From: Ruegeria sp. ANG-S4
GTDB lineage: Bacteria; Pseudomonadota; Alphaproteobacteria; Rhodobacterales; Rhodobacteraceae
DNA length: 64,000 bases
Assembly: GCF_000814005.1 (NCBI RefSeq)
Contig: NZ_JWLK01000005.1
Span: forward strand, 620,001-684,000
Direction of reading: 5' to 3'
Shown: positions 29,693 through 41,054 of the stretch, piece after piece
Layout of the letters: each line of letters opens with the position of its first letter
Position numbering within the stretch: position 1 is the first letter of the stretch
Notes under the pieces: generated by a model
What the model was told of the DNA's origin: nothing
Databases searched by the model: none
What the model saw: only the letters and a program-made list of their open reading frames with translations
Program-made: the position numbers and the translations under genes

Positions 29693-29723
29693 TCCGAAGC
29701 TCGCAGACATTCAATCAAACTAT

Positions 29724-29750
29724 GGGGCGGTTCGCTTAAGCGACCGCCCC
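29724..29750. terminator. Bidirectional terminator hairpin
   Basis: GGGGCGG and CCGCCCC arms flank an inner palindrome CGCTTAAGCG, followed on the plus strand by AATTTCTTTG. It lies between two convergent genes and probably ends both transcripts. Confidence 0.75.
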
Positions 29751-29803
29751 AATTTCTTTGTCAGGTTTTGGTTCGTTCCAGCGCGCCAAAGCGCCGTGCG
29801 TGA

Positions 29804-30427
29804 TCAGCTGCGTCCGTAAACGCCCACCCAATTGCGGGGCTGGTTCGGGTCTTGCATCCGCAGGAACAAGTACCGCGTTGCGTTCCACGGCTTTATTCGG
29901 TTGGTGAGATTGTCGAGAACCAGATCGCCCTGGCTGGAACGGTAGACCAACACGGCATGCGCGTTCCGGCGGCTGTCCAATACAGTTGCCAGCAGCAACT
30001 TGCGTGGGTCGATACCTGCTTTGATGAGATCCCGTTTTTTCAACAGAGCGAAATCTTCGCAGTCGCCGCCGAGGGACGTCGGCAATGCCCAGAACTCGCG
30101 GGTTTTGTATTGCCGCTGGTCCGTGACTTCGCGGGTAGAGCGATTCACCCGGTTGTTGATTTCCTTGACCAGGCGCAGTTCCTGACTGCTTGACATGGTA
30201 ACCGAGGCCTTGTGCGCACAGGCCCATGAATATTGGCGGCACAGCTGCGCGGCACCGGACGGCGGCGGCGAAGCAGAAACGCTTGAAATGAAGGCAGAGC
30301 CAGTTGCCGAAGCTGTTGAACCGACAAGGACGGAGCTTCCTAATACAGCCGCTGCCAACGCTGTACGCCAGCGGAAGGTTTCAGTGCGCTTCAAAAAAGC
30401 GTCCAGTACGTTCGCAACGGGTATCAT
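29804..30427 (-). CDS. Transglutaminase-like cysteine peptidase (BTLCP/DUF920)
   Basis: A 207-residue predicted periplasmic protein. The catalytic triad of the bacterial transglutaminase-like cysteine peptidases is visible: Cys in GGDCEDFALLKKRDL, His in NAHAVLVYR and Asp in LVLDNLTNR. A hydrophobic N-terminal segment (TALAAAVLGSSVLVGSTASA) acts as signal peptide or anchor. The start at 30427 follows a GAGGGA ribosome site; an in-frame ATG at 30451 lacks one. The family includes LapG, which cleaves surface adhesins, but no LapA/LapD partner is seen here. Confidence 0.85.
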   Translation of the reverse strand: MIPVANVLDAFLKRTETFRWRTALAAAVLGSSVLVGSTASATGSAFISSVSASPPPSGAAQLCRQYSWACAHKASVTMSSSQELRLVKEINNRVNRSTREVTDQRQYKTREFWALPTSLGGDCEDFALLKKRDLIKAGIDPRKLLLATVLDSRRNAHAVLVYRSSQGDLVLDNLTNRIKPWNATRYLFLRMQDPNQPRNWVGVYGRS

Positions 30428-30775
30428 GCCTGTCCCTCGATCCTGTGACATCCAATCGATCGGCGTAACTCAGGACCACAACCAATTTTCGGAAACTATT
30501 CCTAAACCGTGGCCAATACGCAATCTGCAGTCAAGGTTACGGGGAAAAACGGCGGAATTTCGTCACTTTTGGTGGCCATTTCCGTGCAACAAAATGGCAA
30601 AGCCGGACACATTTGTGATTTCAGATCACCGATGACGACGAAAGAATCGATGTTAAGATACTGATAAAAGGCATTTTTAAGCCGCGAAGTCGACAATGTC
30701 CGTTCCCGCCACGTTGGCCCAGCAATCCCGAGCTCAACGCAGCGGAGCGACGTTACGTTAACTCTGCGGTGATTC
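30428..30775. other. Gene-free stretch
   Basis: About 350 bases upstream of the transglutaminase-like gene and downstream of the DUF1330 gene. It should hold the promoter of the former. I see AT-rich sequence but no clear operator, RNA or coding frame. Confidence 0.45.
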
Positions 30776-31063
30776 TCACTCGGTGATTTCTACCACGACC
30801 AATTCCCGCTCGCTCGCGCCGCGTGCGTGTTCCAGGGCCGATTGGTATTGTTGGGAGTTATAGCAATCGACTGCGGCCTCAACCGAAGGGAAACGCGCGA
30901 TTACATTGCGGGGGCGGTCCTTACCTTCAAGTTGAACATACCGCGCAGCCCTTGCAATGAATTCGCCGCCATGAGCGGCAAGAGCAGGTCCAGCCAGCTC
31001 GGCGTATTTTCCATAAGCCTCGGCATCCGTCACCGAAACATGCGCGATCCAAAGTGCTGCCAT
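30776..31063 (-). CDS. DUF1330 family protein
   Basis: A 95-residue dimeric ferredoxin-like alpha/beta barrel-type protein. MAALWIAHVSVTDAEAYGKY and the GGEFIARAARYVQLEG / RNVIARFPSVEAAVDCYNS blocks are diagnostic of DUF1330. Biochemical role unknown. It follows alaS on the same strand with a 1-base gap, so it is probably co-transcribed. Confidence 0.88.
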   Translation of the reverse strand: MAALWIAHVSVTDAEAYGKYAELAGPALAAHGGEFIARAARYVQLEGKDRPRNVIARFPSVEAAVDCYNSQQYQSALEHARGASERELVVVEITE

Positions 31064-31064
31064 T

Positions 31065-33737
31065 TTATCCTCCCAGAACCTTTTCTGCGGCTTTGATCGC
31101 CGCCTCTGAATTTGCCGCGTCCTTGCCGCCGCCCTGAGCCATATCCGGACGACCGCCGCCGCCTTTGCCGCCCAACTCAGACACGGCGGCGCGGACCAGG
31201 TCGACTGCCGAAACGCGGTTGGTCAGGTCGTCGGTCACACCCGCTGCCACTGCGGCTTTGCCGCCCGTATCCGCAATCAGCAGAACCGCCCCCGATCCTA
31301 ACCGGTTTTTGTGTTCATCAATCAACGCGGGCAAGTCCTTGCCCGAGACACCGGACAAAGCTTGCGCCAGGAAAGGCACGCCATCGACATCTCGCGCCTC
31401 TGCACCGCCGCCCTGCCCCGCGCCACCGGCCATTGCCAGATCGCGGCGCAGTTGAGCGACTTCCTGTTGGAGCGACTTGCGTTCTTCCAGCAGCGACTTC
31501 ACACGGTCTACCACCGAGTCCGGCTGAGCCTTGAGCTCGGAGGCGACTTGCGCCAAGCGATGATCCTGTGCTGACAAATATTGGAAAGCTTCTTCGCCGG
31601 TCAGCGCCTCGATCCTGCGCACACCTGCGCTGCTGGCGCTGTCGCCCAGAACAACAAAGGTGCCAATATCGCCTGTCTGGCGCACATGGGTACCGCCGCA
31701 CAGTTCGATGGACCAGGTTTCGCCGTCCTGCCCCTTGCCGGTCGGCGCTTTGCCCATTGAAACAACGCGCACCTCGTCTCCGTATTTTTCACCGAACAAG
31801 GCCTGCGCACCCAGTTCGCGGGCATCGTCCGGAGTCATGATACGTGTTTCAACTGCCGAGTTTTGACGGATGAATCCATTAACTTCACGTTCTACCTTTT
31901 GGATTTCCTCAAGGCTCAGCGCCTTTGAGTGGCTGAAGTCAAACCGCAACCGATCTGCAGCGTTCAGCGATCCGCGTTGGGCCACGTGATCGCCAAGCGT
32001 TTCGCGCAAGGCTTCATGCAGCAAGTGCGTTGCCGAGTGATTGGCCTGAATGGCCGTGCGACGCGCGTGATCAACTTCCAGCTCTACCGCGTCACCCTTC
32101 GAGATTTCGCCCTGACGGACAGTCACGCGATGCGCATAGACTTTGCCGTCTGCAAACTTGCGCGTGTCCTCGACAGTGGCCACATCCTGAAGGTTTTCGA
32201 CACGGCGAACCTCTCCGGTATCGCCGATCTGACCGCCTGCTTCGCCATAAAAAGGTGTTTGATTAACGACGACCCATCCGCTGCCGCCCTGTTCGATCTT
32301 GTCGACCATCGCGCCATCAACAACCAACGCTGCAACTTGGCCCTCGGCCTTCTCTGTATCATATCCAAGGAAGTCAGTGGCGCCCGCCGCGTCGAGAACG
32401 TCGAACCAGACTGCCTGATCAGCGGATTCCCCGGATCCGGCCCAAGCCGCACGCGCCTTGGCCTTTTGTTCGGCCATAGCTGCGTCAAACCCATCGGTAT
32501 CAACGGTGCGACCTTTTTCGCGCAAGGCATCTTGCGTCAGGTCCAGTGGAAACCCGTAGGTGTCATACAGCTTAAAGGCCGCATCCCCCGGCAGGGCTGC
32601 CCCTTCCGACAAGCCGGACACTTCGTCATCCAACAGCTTCAGGCCGCGATCCAGAGTCTGCTTGAAGCGCGTTTCTTCAAGCAACAGCGTTTCTTCAATC
32701 AGTGCCTGTGCCTGTCCCAATTCCGTGTACTGCGCGCCCATGAGCTGCACCAGGGTCGGCACCAGCCGATGCATAACCGGATCCTTTGCCCCAAGCAGAT
32801 GGGCATGGCGCATGGCGCGGCGCATTATTCGGCGCAGCACGTACCCGCGCCCGTCATTGGACGGCATGACCCCATCCGCGATCAGAAAAGACGTGGATCG
32901 CAGATGATCCGCAATAACCCGATGGTGCACATTCTGATCGCCGTACGGATCAACGCCCGTCGCGTCGGCGGATGCCTCAATCAGGGTTTTAAACAGGTCG
33001 GTGTCATAGTTGTCGTGACTGCCCTGCAGCAATGCGCCGATCCGTTCCAGCCCCATGCCTGTGTCGATCGACTGCATATCCAGTTCGACCATCGAGCCGT
33101 CCTCAAACTGCTCGTTCTGCATGAAAACCACGTTCCAGATTTCGATGAAGCGGTCGCCATCTTCGTCTGCTGATCCGGGCGGGCCACCCCAGATGTGATC
33201 GCCGTGATCATAGAAAATTTCGGTGCACGGACCGCAGGGGCCCGTCGGCCCCATCTGCCAGAAGTTGTCGCTTGTGGCGATCCGGATGATCCGATCCTCG
33301 GGCACCCCAACTTTCTTCCAGATTTCAAAGGCTTCGTCGTCGGTGTGATAAACCGTTGTGAGCAGACGGTTTTTGTCGATCCCGAATTCCTTGGTGATCA
33401 ACTCCCACGCAAAGGGGATCGCTTCGGGCTTGAAATAGTCGCCGAACGAAAAATTGCCCAGCATCTCGAAAAAAGTATGGTGACGGGCCGTATACCCGAC
33501 GTTGTCCAGGTCGTTGTGCTTGCCCCCTGCCCGGACACATTTTTGTGCCGTTGTGGCGCGTTGATAGTCTCTGGTTTCGACACCTGTGAACAGGTTCTTG
33601 AATTGAACCATGCCAGAGTTGACGAACATCAGCGTTGGATCATTGCGCGGGACCAGAGGGCTGGATGCCACCACTTCGTGCCCTTGCTTTGCGAAATAGT
33701 TCAGAAATGTTGATCGGATATCGTTCAGCGTGGGCAT
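31065..33737 (-). CDS. alaS: Alanyl-tRNA synthetase
   Basis: An 890-residue class II synthetase charging tRNA-Ala. The N-terminal catalytic core ([40 protein letters not shown]), the editing-domain metal motif [11 protein letters not shown] with later CGGTH, and the C-terminal DHHA1-like domain ([13 protein letters not shown]) are all present. The start at 33737 is the standard AlaRS start; an upstream frame to 33758 adds seven non-family residues. Confidence 0.97.
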   Translation of the reverse strand: MPTLNDIRSTFLNYFAKQGHEVVASSPLVPRNDPTLMFVNSGMVQFKNLFTGVETRDYQRATTAQKCVRAGGKHNDLDNVGYTARHHTFFEMLGNFSFGDYFKPEAIPFAWELITKEFGIDKNRLLTTVYHTDDEAFEIWKKVGVPEDRIIRIATSDNFWQMGPTGPCGPCTEIFYDHGDHIWGGPPGSADEDGDRFIEIWNVVFMQNEQFEDGSMVELDMQSIDTGMGLERIGALLQGSHDNYDTDLFKTLIEASADATGVDPYGDQNVHHRVIADHLRSTSFLIADGVMPSNDGRGYVLRRIMRRAMRHAHLLGAKDPVMHRLVPTLVQLMGAQYTELGQAQALIEETLLLEETRFKQTLDRGLKLLDDEVSGLSEGAALPGDAAFKLYDTYGFPLDLTQDALREKGRTVDTDGFDAAMAEQKAKARAAWAGSGESADQAVWFDVLDAAGATDFLGYDTEKAEGQVAALVVDGAMVDKIEQGGSGWVVVNQTPFYGEAGGQIGDTGEVRRVENLQDVATVEDTRKFADGKVYAHRVTVRQGEISKGDAVELEVDHARRTAIQANHSATHLLHEALRETLGDHVAQRGSLNAADRLRFDFSHSKALSLEEIQKVEREVNGFIRQNSAVETRIMTPDDARELGAQALFGEKYGDEVRVVSMGKAPTGKGQDGETWSIELCGGTHVRQTGDIGTFVVLGDSASSAGVRRIEALTGEEAFQYLSAQDHRLAQVASELKAQPDSVVDRVKSLLEERKSLQQEVAQLRRDLAMAGGAGQGGGAEARDVDGVPFLAQALSGVSGKDLPALIDEHKNRLGSGAVLLIADTGGKAAVAAGVTDDLTNRVSAVDLVRAAVSELGGKGGGGRPDMAQGGGKDAANSEAAIKAAEKVLGG

Positions 33738-33825
33738 TTGGGCTCTCTCGACGCACATTAATCGTAATCAGGGACGGGTTTATCGCTGTCCCAACAGAGT
33801 GTCCACAGGCGAGGCATTCCGGAAA

Positions 33826-33856
33826 TAAACAAGGCGGCCCGCCGGACCGCCCTGTT
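33826..33856 (-). terminator. Terminator after recA
   Basis: On the minus strand AACAGGGCGG and CCGCCTTGTT form a stem (one bulge) followed by TATTTCC, about 60 bases past the recA stop and before alaS. Confidence 0.65.
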
Positions 33857-33915
33857 CATGTCTCCTGGGTCACTGGCGATACGCCGGTGTGTCCCGCAAA
33901 TTTCGAACGTGCCAC

Positions 33916-34980
33916 CTAGGCTTCAAGGATGTCGTCTTCTTCAGCCTCTGGCGGCATGTCAAAGTCGAGACCATGCGCGGCCCGAATCTTGTCCTCGATC
34001 TCTAGCGCCGCGCGGGTGTTTTCGCGCAGGTATTGCTTGGCGTTCTCGCGCCCCTGCCCGATCCGTTCATCGCCATAGCTGAACCACGAGCCGGATTTCT
34101 CGACCACGCCAGCTTTGACGCCCAGATCCAGCAGTTCGCCCATTTTGCTGATGCCTTCACCATACATGATGTCGAATTCCACCTGCTTGAATGGCGGCGC
34201 GACCTTGTTTTTCACCACTTTGACGCGGGTCTGGTTGCCGACCACTTCGTCGCGATCCTTGATTGCGCCGATGCGACGAATGTCCAGACGGACCGAACTG
34301 TAGAATTTCAGCGCGTTGCCACCGGTTGTTGTTTCCGGGCTACCGAACATGACGCCGATTTTCATCCTGATCTGGTTGATGAAAATCACCATGCAGTTCG
34401 AACGGCTGATTGATCCGGTCAGCTTACGCATCGCCTGGCTCATCAGCCGGGCCTGCACGCCGACATTGCTGTCACCCATGTCGCCCTCAAGCTCGGATTT
34501 CGGCGTCAACGCCGCCACCGAGTCAACCACGACCATATTCACAGCACCCGACCGCACCAGCGTGTCAGTGATTTCCAGCGCCTGCTCGCCGGTATCCGGC
34601 TGCGAAATCAGCAGTTCGTCCAGATCGACGCCCAGCTTGCGGGCATATTGCGGGTCCAGCGCGTGTTCCGCATCGACAAACGCACAGACCCCGCCGCGTT
34701 TCTGTTGCTCTGCAATACAGTGCAGCGTCAGCGTGGTCTTACCCGAGCTTTCCGGCCCATAAATCTCGACAATCCGGCCCATCGGCAGACCACCGATCCC
34801 CAGTGCGATATCCAGACCCAGTGAGCCGGTCGAGCTGGCATCGATGTCCTGCTTGGCATCTTCGCCCAGCTTCATGATCGAGCCCTTGCCGAACTGCCGT
34901 TCGATCTGTGCCAGCGCGCTGTCGAGCGCCTTTTGCTTGTCTGCGTTTTTCTTGTCGCTCATCGTCAGAAGATCCGCCAT
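33916..34980 (-). CDS. recA: Recombinase RecA
   Basis: A 354-residue RecA. Walker A is [10 protein letters not shown], and [52 protein letters not shown] blocks are canonical. The start at 34980 ([12 protein letters not shown]) is used; an internal ATG at 34962 is an alternative. The upstream region carries an alphaproteobacterial SOS box. Confidence 0.97.
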   Translation of the reverse strand: MADLLTMSDKKNADKQKALDSALAQIERQFGKGSIMKLGEDAKQDIDASSTGSLGLDIALGIGGLPMGRIVEIYGPESSGKTTLTLHCIAEQQKRGGVCAFVDAEHALDPQYARKLGVDLDELLISQPDTGEQALEITDTLVRSGAVNMVVVDSVAALTPKSELEGDMGDSNVGVQARLMSQAMRKLTGSISRSNCMVIFINQIRMKIGVMFGSPETTTGGNALKFYSSVRLDIRRIGAIKDRDEVVGNQTRVKVVKNKVAPPFKQVEFDIMYGEGISKMGELLDLGVKAGVVEKSGSWFSYGDERIGQGRENAKQYLRENTRAALEIEDKIRAAHGLDFDMPPEAEEDDILEA

Positions 34981-35035
34981 TGTCCTGTCACTATCCCTTT
35001 TGTCACACCCTTGAACGGGCGGCAATCGCTGCTTT

Positions 35036-35050
35036 GTTCGCCTCTTGTTC
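35036..35050 (-). promoter_or_regulatory. LexA (SOS) box before recA
   Basis: GTTC-GCCTCTT-GTTC on the plus strand (GAAC-N7-GAAC toward recA) exactly matches the alphaproteobacterial LexA direct-repeat site. It lies 56 bases upstream of the recA start. Confidence 0.88.
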
Positions 35051-35171
35051 CTTATGGGACCAAAAAGAGAACATTTCAACAAAAACTTCTGAAATCCAAT
35101 GTTGGGCAATTGTGTTAAGGAGTCGTTTACGACAATTTGGAAGAGCAACTGCATTGAAGGTCGTCTGCTAA

Positions 35172-35765
35172 ATGCTTGTTTTTTTTGAAGAGCGCCTTGT
35201 GCTTCTTTCTGCGCCCAAGACCGCAAGCACAGCGTATCAAGCAGCCCTGAGCGATCGCGCCGATTTGGTCGTAACCAACCCCCCGGAATTAAAGCATCTC
35301 ACCGTTCGCAGGTTTGATCGGTTTTTCCAGAACATGTTCCGAAAGATGTTTGATGCAGAGATGGAGGTCATGGGCATCGTGCGCGAACCCATTGATTGGC
35401 TGGGCAGTTGGTATCGCTATCGCAGCCGAGCAGAGCTGATCGGCCATCCGAATGCAACGCACGATCTGAGCTTTGACGCGTTCGTTCGCGCCTATCTGTC
35501 GCCTCGCCGTCCGGCTTTTGCGGATTTCGGCACCCAGGCGGCGTTCTTTCAGCCTCGAAGCAATGGTGCAGGTGTCACGCATTTGTTTCGGTACGAAAGT
35601 CAGGACAAGATCCTGGCGTTCCTGCAAGAACGTTTGAGATGCGAGATCAATCCGCCACGTTTGAACGTGTCCCCCAAGCGGACGCTGGACCTGAGTGATG
35701 ATATGCGCAAACGATACATGGCAGTGCACTCTGACGATTTCAGGCTTCACGACTCTGCGCAATGA
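35172..35765 (+). CDS. Sulfotransferase-like protein
   Basis: A 197-residue protein with a sulfotransferase-type nucleotide site: [18 protein letters not shown] (5'-phosphosulfate loop) and [21 protein letters not shown] (3'-phosphate segment with Arg and Ser). Shorter than most members. The start ATG at 35172 follows GAAGG. It is divergent from recA, with the SOS box in the shared region, and convergent with cckA. Acceptor substrate unknown. Confidence 0.75.
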   Translation: MLVFFEERLVLLSAPKTASTAYQAALSDRADLVVTNPPELKHLTVRRFDRFFQNMFRKMFDAEMEVMGIVREPIDWLGSWYRYRSRAELIGHPNATHDLSFDAFVRAYLSPRRPAFADFGTQAAFFQPRSNGAGVTHLFRYESQDKILAFLQERLRCEINPPRLNVSPKRTLDLSDDMRKRYMAVHSDDFRLHDSAQ

Positions 35766-35769
35766 AGCC

Positions 35770-38058
35770 TTAACTGAGTTGCTGAAACACGGCCTCGGTC
35801 AACTGTGTCAGGGAAAATGGTTTGGGCAGGAAAGTCGAGTTCGGAATTTCCGGGACGGTCTCACCGAACGCACCTTCTGTATAACCGGACATGAAGATTA
35901 CCCGGACATCCGGGCGCGTTTCCAAAGCCCGTCGAACCCATGTTGGGCCATCCATACCGGGCATTACGACATCCGTAACAAAGACATCAACGGTCAGGTT
36001 CTTGTCTTCCAAGAGGCGTAACGCCTCTTCGGCGGATGCCGCGTCGAGCACAGTGTAGCCTTTCAAGCGCAACGCTCGCGTGGCGAAAGCGCGCACCGGG
36101 GCCTCATCCTCGACCAAAAGCACAACGCCTTCGCCCTGGCGCGGGCTTTGTTCAGGCTGCATTTCGGAATGCGTTGGCGCCTGGGCCTTTGGTGTACAGC
36201 AGACCGGCAGGAACACGGTGAATTCGGTACCGCGGTTCGGGATGCTATCGACAAAAATGAAGCCGCCGGTTTGTTTGACGATGCCGTACACGGTCGACAG
36301 GCCCAATCCGGTCCCCTCGCCTGTTCGCTTGGTCGTGTAAAACGGCTCGAACACTTTTTGAACTTTGTCCGGAGGGATACCGACACCGCTGTCTATGACC
36401 TTGACGGTGACATATTCTCCGGGCGGGACCGTTGCACGGCTGCGTGCCATGGGCTGGTCCAGCAGCAGCACTTCGGTTTCGATCCGGATGTCCCCGCCTT
36501 CGGGCATCGCGTCGCGCGCGTTGACAACAAGGTTCATCAAGACCTGTTCAAGCTGGCGTTTGTCCGCCCGTACGGGTTTGAGAATGGGATCGTGGCTCAG
36601 GACCAGGCGGACTTTCTCGCCAACCAGTCGGTTCAAAAGATGGATGAGATCAGAAATCGTATCGCGCAGGTCCAACACTTCGGGTCGAAGGTTCTGTTTG
36701 CGCGAAAACGCCAGCAACTGGCTGACAAGCGCCGCCGCCCGGTTTGCGTTCTGGTTGATTTGAACCAGATCACCGTAATTCGGATCGTTCTGATCGTGCC
36801 GTAGCAGCAAAAGGTCGCAATGCCCTGAGATTGCAGTTAAAAGGTTGTTGAAATCATGGGCAACGCCCCCCGCCAATTGACCAACCGCCTGCATTTTTTG
36901 CCCCTGCACGAATTGCGCCTCAAGCGTCTTCAACTCTGTCGCATCATTCAGAACAGCGATAAGGCCCACCCGGCCGTCGTTAACAAATTTGGATAATGTG
37001 ACCTGCACAAAGACCTCCTGATCTTTCCGCGAAAGGCGCAGGAATTCGGATTGTGGGGGCAGGTCCTGTTCCACCGTTCGCGCCAGCCAATCCTCGATTG
37101 AGTGACCGAGTCCCTGCATGACATCTGAAATACTTGCTTTTCCAGACAGGTCTTCGCCGATCAAGCGCGCCGCAGGGCTGTTCATTTCCTCGATCTCGCC
37201 GTGCCTTGATATCCTCATCATGGGAACCGGCAGGTTTTGGTAGGATACGCCGGAATGGCCCGTTGGATCACCTGAAACCGGCAGGATAATGAGATCACGT
37301 TCAGCGCCGTTATGTCTTAGCGTTGACACAACTGCCGAGCGGTCGCCATCTTTTGTGCGTACAGGAGCCAGGCACCCCTCTCGTTGCGATCCATGCGGCA
37401 AAACCTCAGACAATTCGGCCGGGCGACCAAAAAGGCGCTGTGCGGCGTCATTGCTTCCGACGACGACATCGCTTCGGCCCAACGACAGAACCGGGATCGC
37501 GACGGATTTCCATCTCTGCTCGGTTTCGGGACTTATGCGCCAGAAAAACAGATCGCCGCCCAGCCAGGTGGACTTGACCGGAATTACCCAGTCGCGGTTT
37601 GCCACATCTTCTCGTGCGCTGCCTCGGCCAAGCGCCTTGGATTGAAGGCGCAACAGAATTGCGGGGGGATTTGCGAACAAGGATCGAAGGCAGTGATCCA
37701 ACCGCCCGCCCGGTTCAGCCCCAAAACGGCTTCGTGCAACGGAATTGGCAAATGAGATTTTGCCTGAACTGTCTGCGAAAAAACAAGCGTCTGTTTCCTG
37801 TTCCGCGAGTGTTCTCAGGACGTGATGAACGCGACCCTCGGCCCGGGTGTCGATCAACTGACGTAATTGGACAAACATCACAGAGGCCAGAAACGTAAGA
37901 CCCACGGCAAAGAAACCTGCAGACCAGGTTTGAGGGACGATTTTCAGGAAAGGTAGGCAGCAAAGCGTTAACGCAAAGACCGTCAAAACCATGCTACGTC
38001 GGAAACCGGTTCGCCACCTGCGGGGTCGAAAAATAGTTACTGTGGAAGTATTTAACAT
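35770..38058 (-). CDS. cckA: Hybrid sensor histidine kinase CckA
   Basis: A 762-residue membrane hybrid kinase of the CckA-ChpT-CtrA phosphorelay. Two N-terminal membrane helices (MVLTVFALTLCCLPFLKIV; AGFFAVGLTFLASVMFVQL) are followed by PAS-like regions, the HisKA domain with phosphoacceptor GVAHDFNNLL, the ATPase boxes (NLVVNARDAMPEGG; DSGVGIPPDK; GTGLGLSTVYGIV) and a C-terminal receiver with VFVTDVVMPGMDG. The order and the HDFNNLL signature are those of CckA. The first ATG (38058) is used. A CtrA-type site lies about 50 bases upstream. Confidence 0.93.
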   Translation of the reverse strand: MLNTSTVTIFRPRRWRTGFRRSMVLTVFALTLCCLPFLKIVPQTWSAGFFAVGLTFLASVMFVQLRQLIDTRAEGRVHHVLRTLAEQETDACFFADSSGKISFANSVARSRFGAEPGGRLDHCLRSLFANPPAILLRLQSKALGRGSAREDVANRDWVIPVKSTWLGGDLFFWRISPETEQRWKSVAIPVLSLGRSDVVVGSNDAAQRLFGRPAELSEVLPHGSQREGCLAPVRTKDGDRSAVVSTLRHNGAERDLIILPVSGDPTGHSGVSYQNLPVPMMRISRHGEIEEMNSPAARLIGEDLSGKASISDVMQGLGHSIEDWLARTVEQDLPPQSEFLRLSRKDQEVFVQVTLSKFVNDGRVGLIAVLNDATELKTLEAQFVQGQKMQAVGQLAGGVAHDFNNLLTAISGHCDLLLLRHDQNDPNYGDLVQINQNANRAAALVSQLLAFSRKQNLRPEVLDLRDTISDLIHLLNRLVGEKVRLVLSHDPILKPVRADKRQLEQVLMNLVVNARDAMPEGGDIRIETEVLLLDQPMARSRATVPPGEYVTVKVIDSGVGIPPDKVQKVFEPFYTTKRTGEGTGLGLSTVYGIVKQTGGFIFVDSIPNRGTEFTVFLPVCCTPKAQAPTHSEMQPEQSPRQGEGVVLLVEDEAPVRAFATRALRLKGYTVLDAASAEEALRLLEDKNLTVDVFVTDVVMPGMDGPTWVRRALETRPDVRVIFMSGYTEGAFGETVPEIPNSTFLPKPFSLTQLTEAVFQQLS

Positions 38059-38105
38059 CAAATGCTCAGGTTGAGGTCTTTTTGACCAGTCATGAGCCTT
38101 AATAG

Positions 38106-38120
38106 TTAACGACGCATTAA
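38106..38120 (-). promoter_or_regulatory. CtrA-type binding site before cckA
   Basis: TTAA-CGACGCA-TTAA is a perfect full CtrA site (TTAA-N7-TTAA), with another TTAA at 38099-38102. It lies 48 bases before the cckA start, suggesting feedback from CtrA on its own kinase. Confidence 0.7.
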
Positions 38121-38158
38121 CCTAACAAGACAACTAATTCTATTTTTAGTTGTTTAAC

Positions 38159-39325
38159 CTAGTTTTTCCTCACCAAGTGGGCAGAATAGAACCCATCTGT
38201 TCCCTCGGACACTCGCCATTGTTTTCGCCACGTTCGCCCCCATTCCGGACGTTCGGCAACAAACGCGTCGATGATTTCATCGTTTTCGATGCTTAGCATC
38301 GAACAAGTTGCATATGCCAAGACGCCCCCTTCGGCCACGAAGGGCACAACGTCCCGGAGAATTTGGAGTTGCGTTTGCGCCAAACTATCAAGCCTATCCC
38401 GGGTCAGTGCCCACTTCCCTGCGGGAGAACGTCTCCAAGACCCGCTTCCGGAACAGGGAACATCTGTCAAAACCACATCGAACGCAGTTTGGCCGCGCAA
38501 CTGTTCCGAGGTCACAATCGCGACTTTGGCCCCTGCCCGTTCGGCGCGTACTGGAAGATCCCGCATTCTGTCCGGATTGGCGTCATGTGCAAAGACTTGC
38601 ACGCGCTCGGGGCGTGCGGCGATCGCCAGAGCCTTGCCGCCACCGCCCGCGCAATAATCGAGCACACGCATCCCCGGACGAAGGGGCAAGGCTGCGACAA
38701 CTGCCTGACTGGCGGCATCCTGCAACTCGACCAAGCCGGATAAGTACGACCGACTTTGGGCCACCTTTCGCACGCCTTCAGTGACGTCCAAAGCAGTATC
38801 GCAAGCCGGGTGCGGTCGTGTTTGAATCCCTTCCCCTGCCAATTCTGATGCGGCTTGTTCGCGATCGCCCTTGGCTTGATTGACACGTAAATGCACCGGT
38901 GCACGGGACTGCAATGCGCGCGCTGCGGCGTTTGCCTCCCGCCCCAGTGAGCTTTCAAACTCGGGCCAAAGCCATTCCGGGATGTCCAACCGTTCCGCTT
39001 CGGACGCAAAGTCTCTTGGGGTTTCGCTTGGCTTTAAAGTGTCTGGCGCGTGACGTTCACCGGTAAACAGTAGGTTTGGATCGGCGCCCGCCGCCCTTTG
39101 CGCGCCGATCATCAATCCACGACCGGAGCCCGTGCCACCAAGGGCCGCAAAAGACCTGCGGCAACGCAATGCGTCGAACACGTGATCGCGCACCGCGGCG
39201 CGGTCTTTGGATCCGGCGAACCGGCTGCGCCGCGCCCACCCAGTCAGGGCCTTTTCGACCGGCATCCCGGAAAGATATTCGTCCAGAATTTCGATCGAGG
39301 CCTGAATGCGGGCTGCAGGGGTCAT
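38159..39325 (-). CDS. RsmB/NOP2/Sun family RNA cytosine-C5 methyltransferase
   Basis: A 388-residue SAM-dependent methyltransferase. The SAM motif is MRVLDYCAGGGGKALAIAA, and the two catalytic cysteines sit in DVPCSGSGSWRRSP and AYATCSMLSIEND. The N-terminal part resembles the NusB-like domain of RsmB-type proteins. It probably methylates rRNA. The start at 39325 (MTPAARIQASIEIL) is preferred to a start four codons earlier. A hairpin (AACCAAA/TTTGGTT, 39343-39370) separates it from guaB. Confidence 0.88.
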   Translation of the reverse strand: MTPAARIQASIEILDEYLSGMPVEKALTGWARRSRFAGSKDRAAVRDHVFDALRCRRSFAALGGTGSGRGLMIGAQRAAGADPNLLFTGERHAPDTLKPSETPRDFASEAERLDIPEWLWPEFESSLGREANAAARALQSRAPVHLRVNQAKGDREQAASELAGEGIQTRPHPACDTALDVTEGVRKVAQSRSYLSGLVELQDAASQAVVAALPLRPGMRVLDYCAGGGGKALAIAARPERVQVFAHDANPDRMRDLPVRAERAGAKVAIVTSEQLRGQTAFDVVLTDVPCSGSGSWRRSPAGKWALTRDRLDSLAQTQLQILRDVVPFVAEGGVLAYATCSMLSIENDEIIDAFVAERPEWGRTWRKQWRVSEGTDGFYSAHLVRKN

Positions 39326-39388
39326 AACCGAGTCCAATACTGAACCAAAACGCGATTTTTCGCTTTGGTTTACATGCGTTTGAAAGGA

Positions 39389-40846
<1,458 letters not shown>

Positions 40847-41054
40847 TCATGCAAAAGCCCGTTTGGCGGTGACCCTATTACATGGATTTGCCCCAAGGAA
40901 AAGCCCCCGCCGCCAAGTTGTTGCAGTCCGCGCGCGGATGCCACGGCGGAAAACGACGCAAGCCGTGCAAATCGTGCCGCTGACAGCCCTTTCCCTTTTC
41001 GCTCAAACCCATATCTTGCGCCCAACACGCGCGAATATCAAAAGGCAGGCATCA

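Noticed and set aside
28847..29710. Antisense 287-codon frame opposite the repeat protein
   Set aside because: The repetitive, low-complexity sense strand creates a long antisense frame; residues such as VVLRIVV repeats reflect the DNA repeat, and there is no ribosome site.
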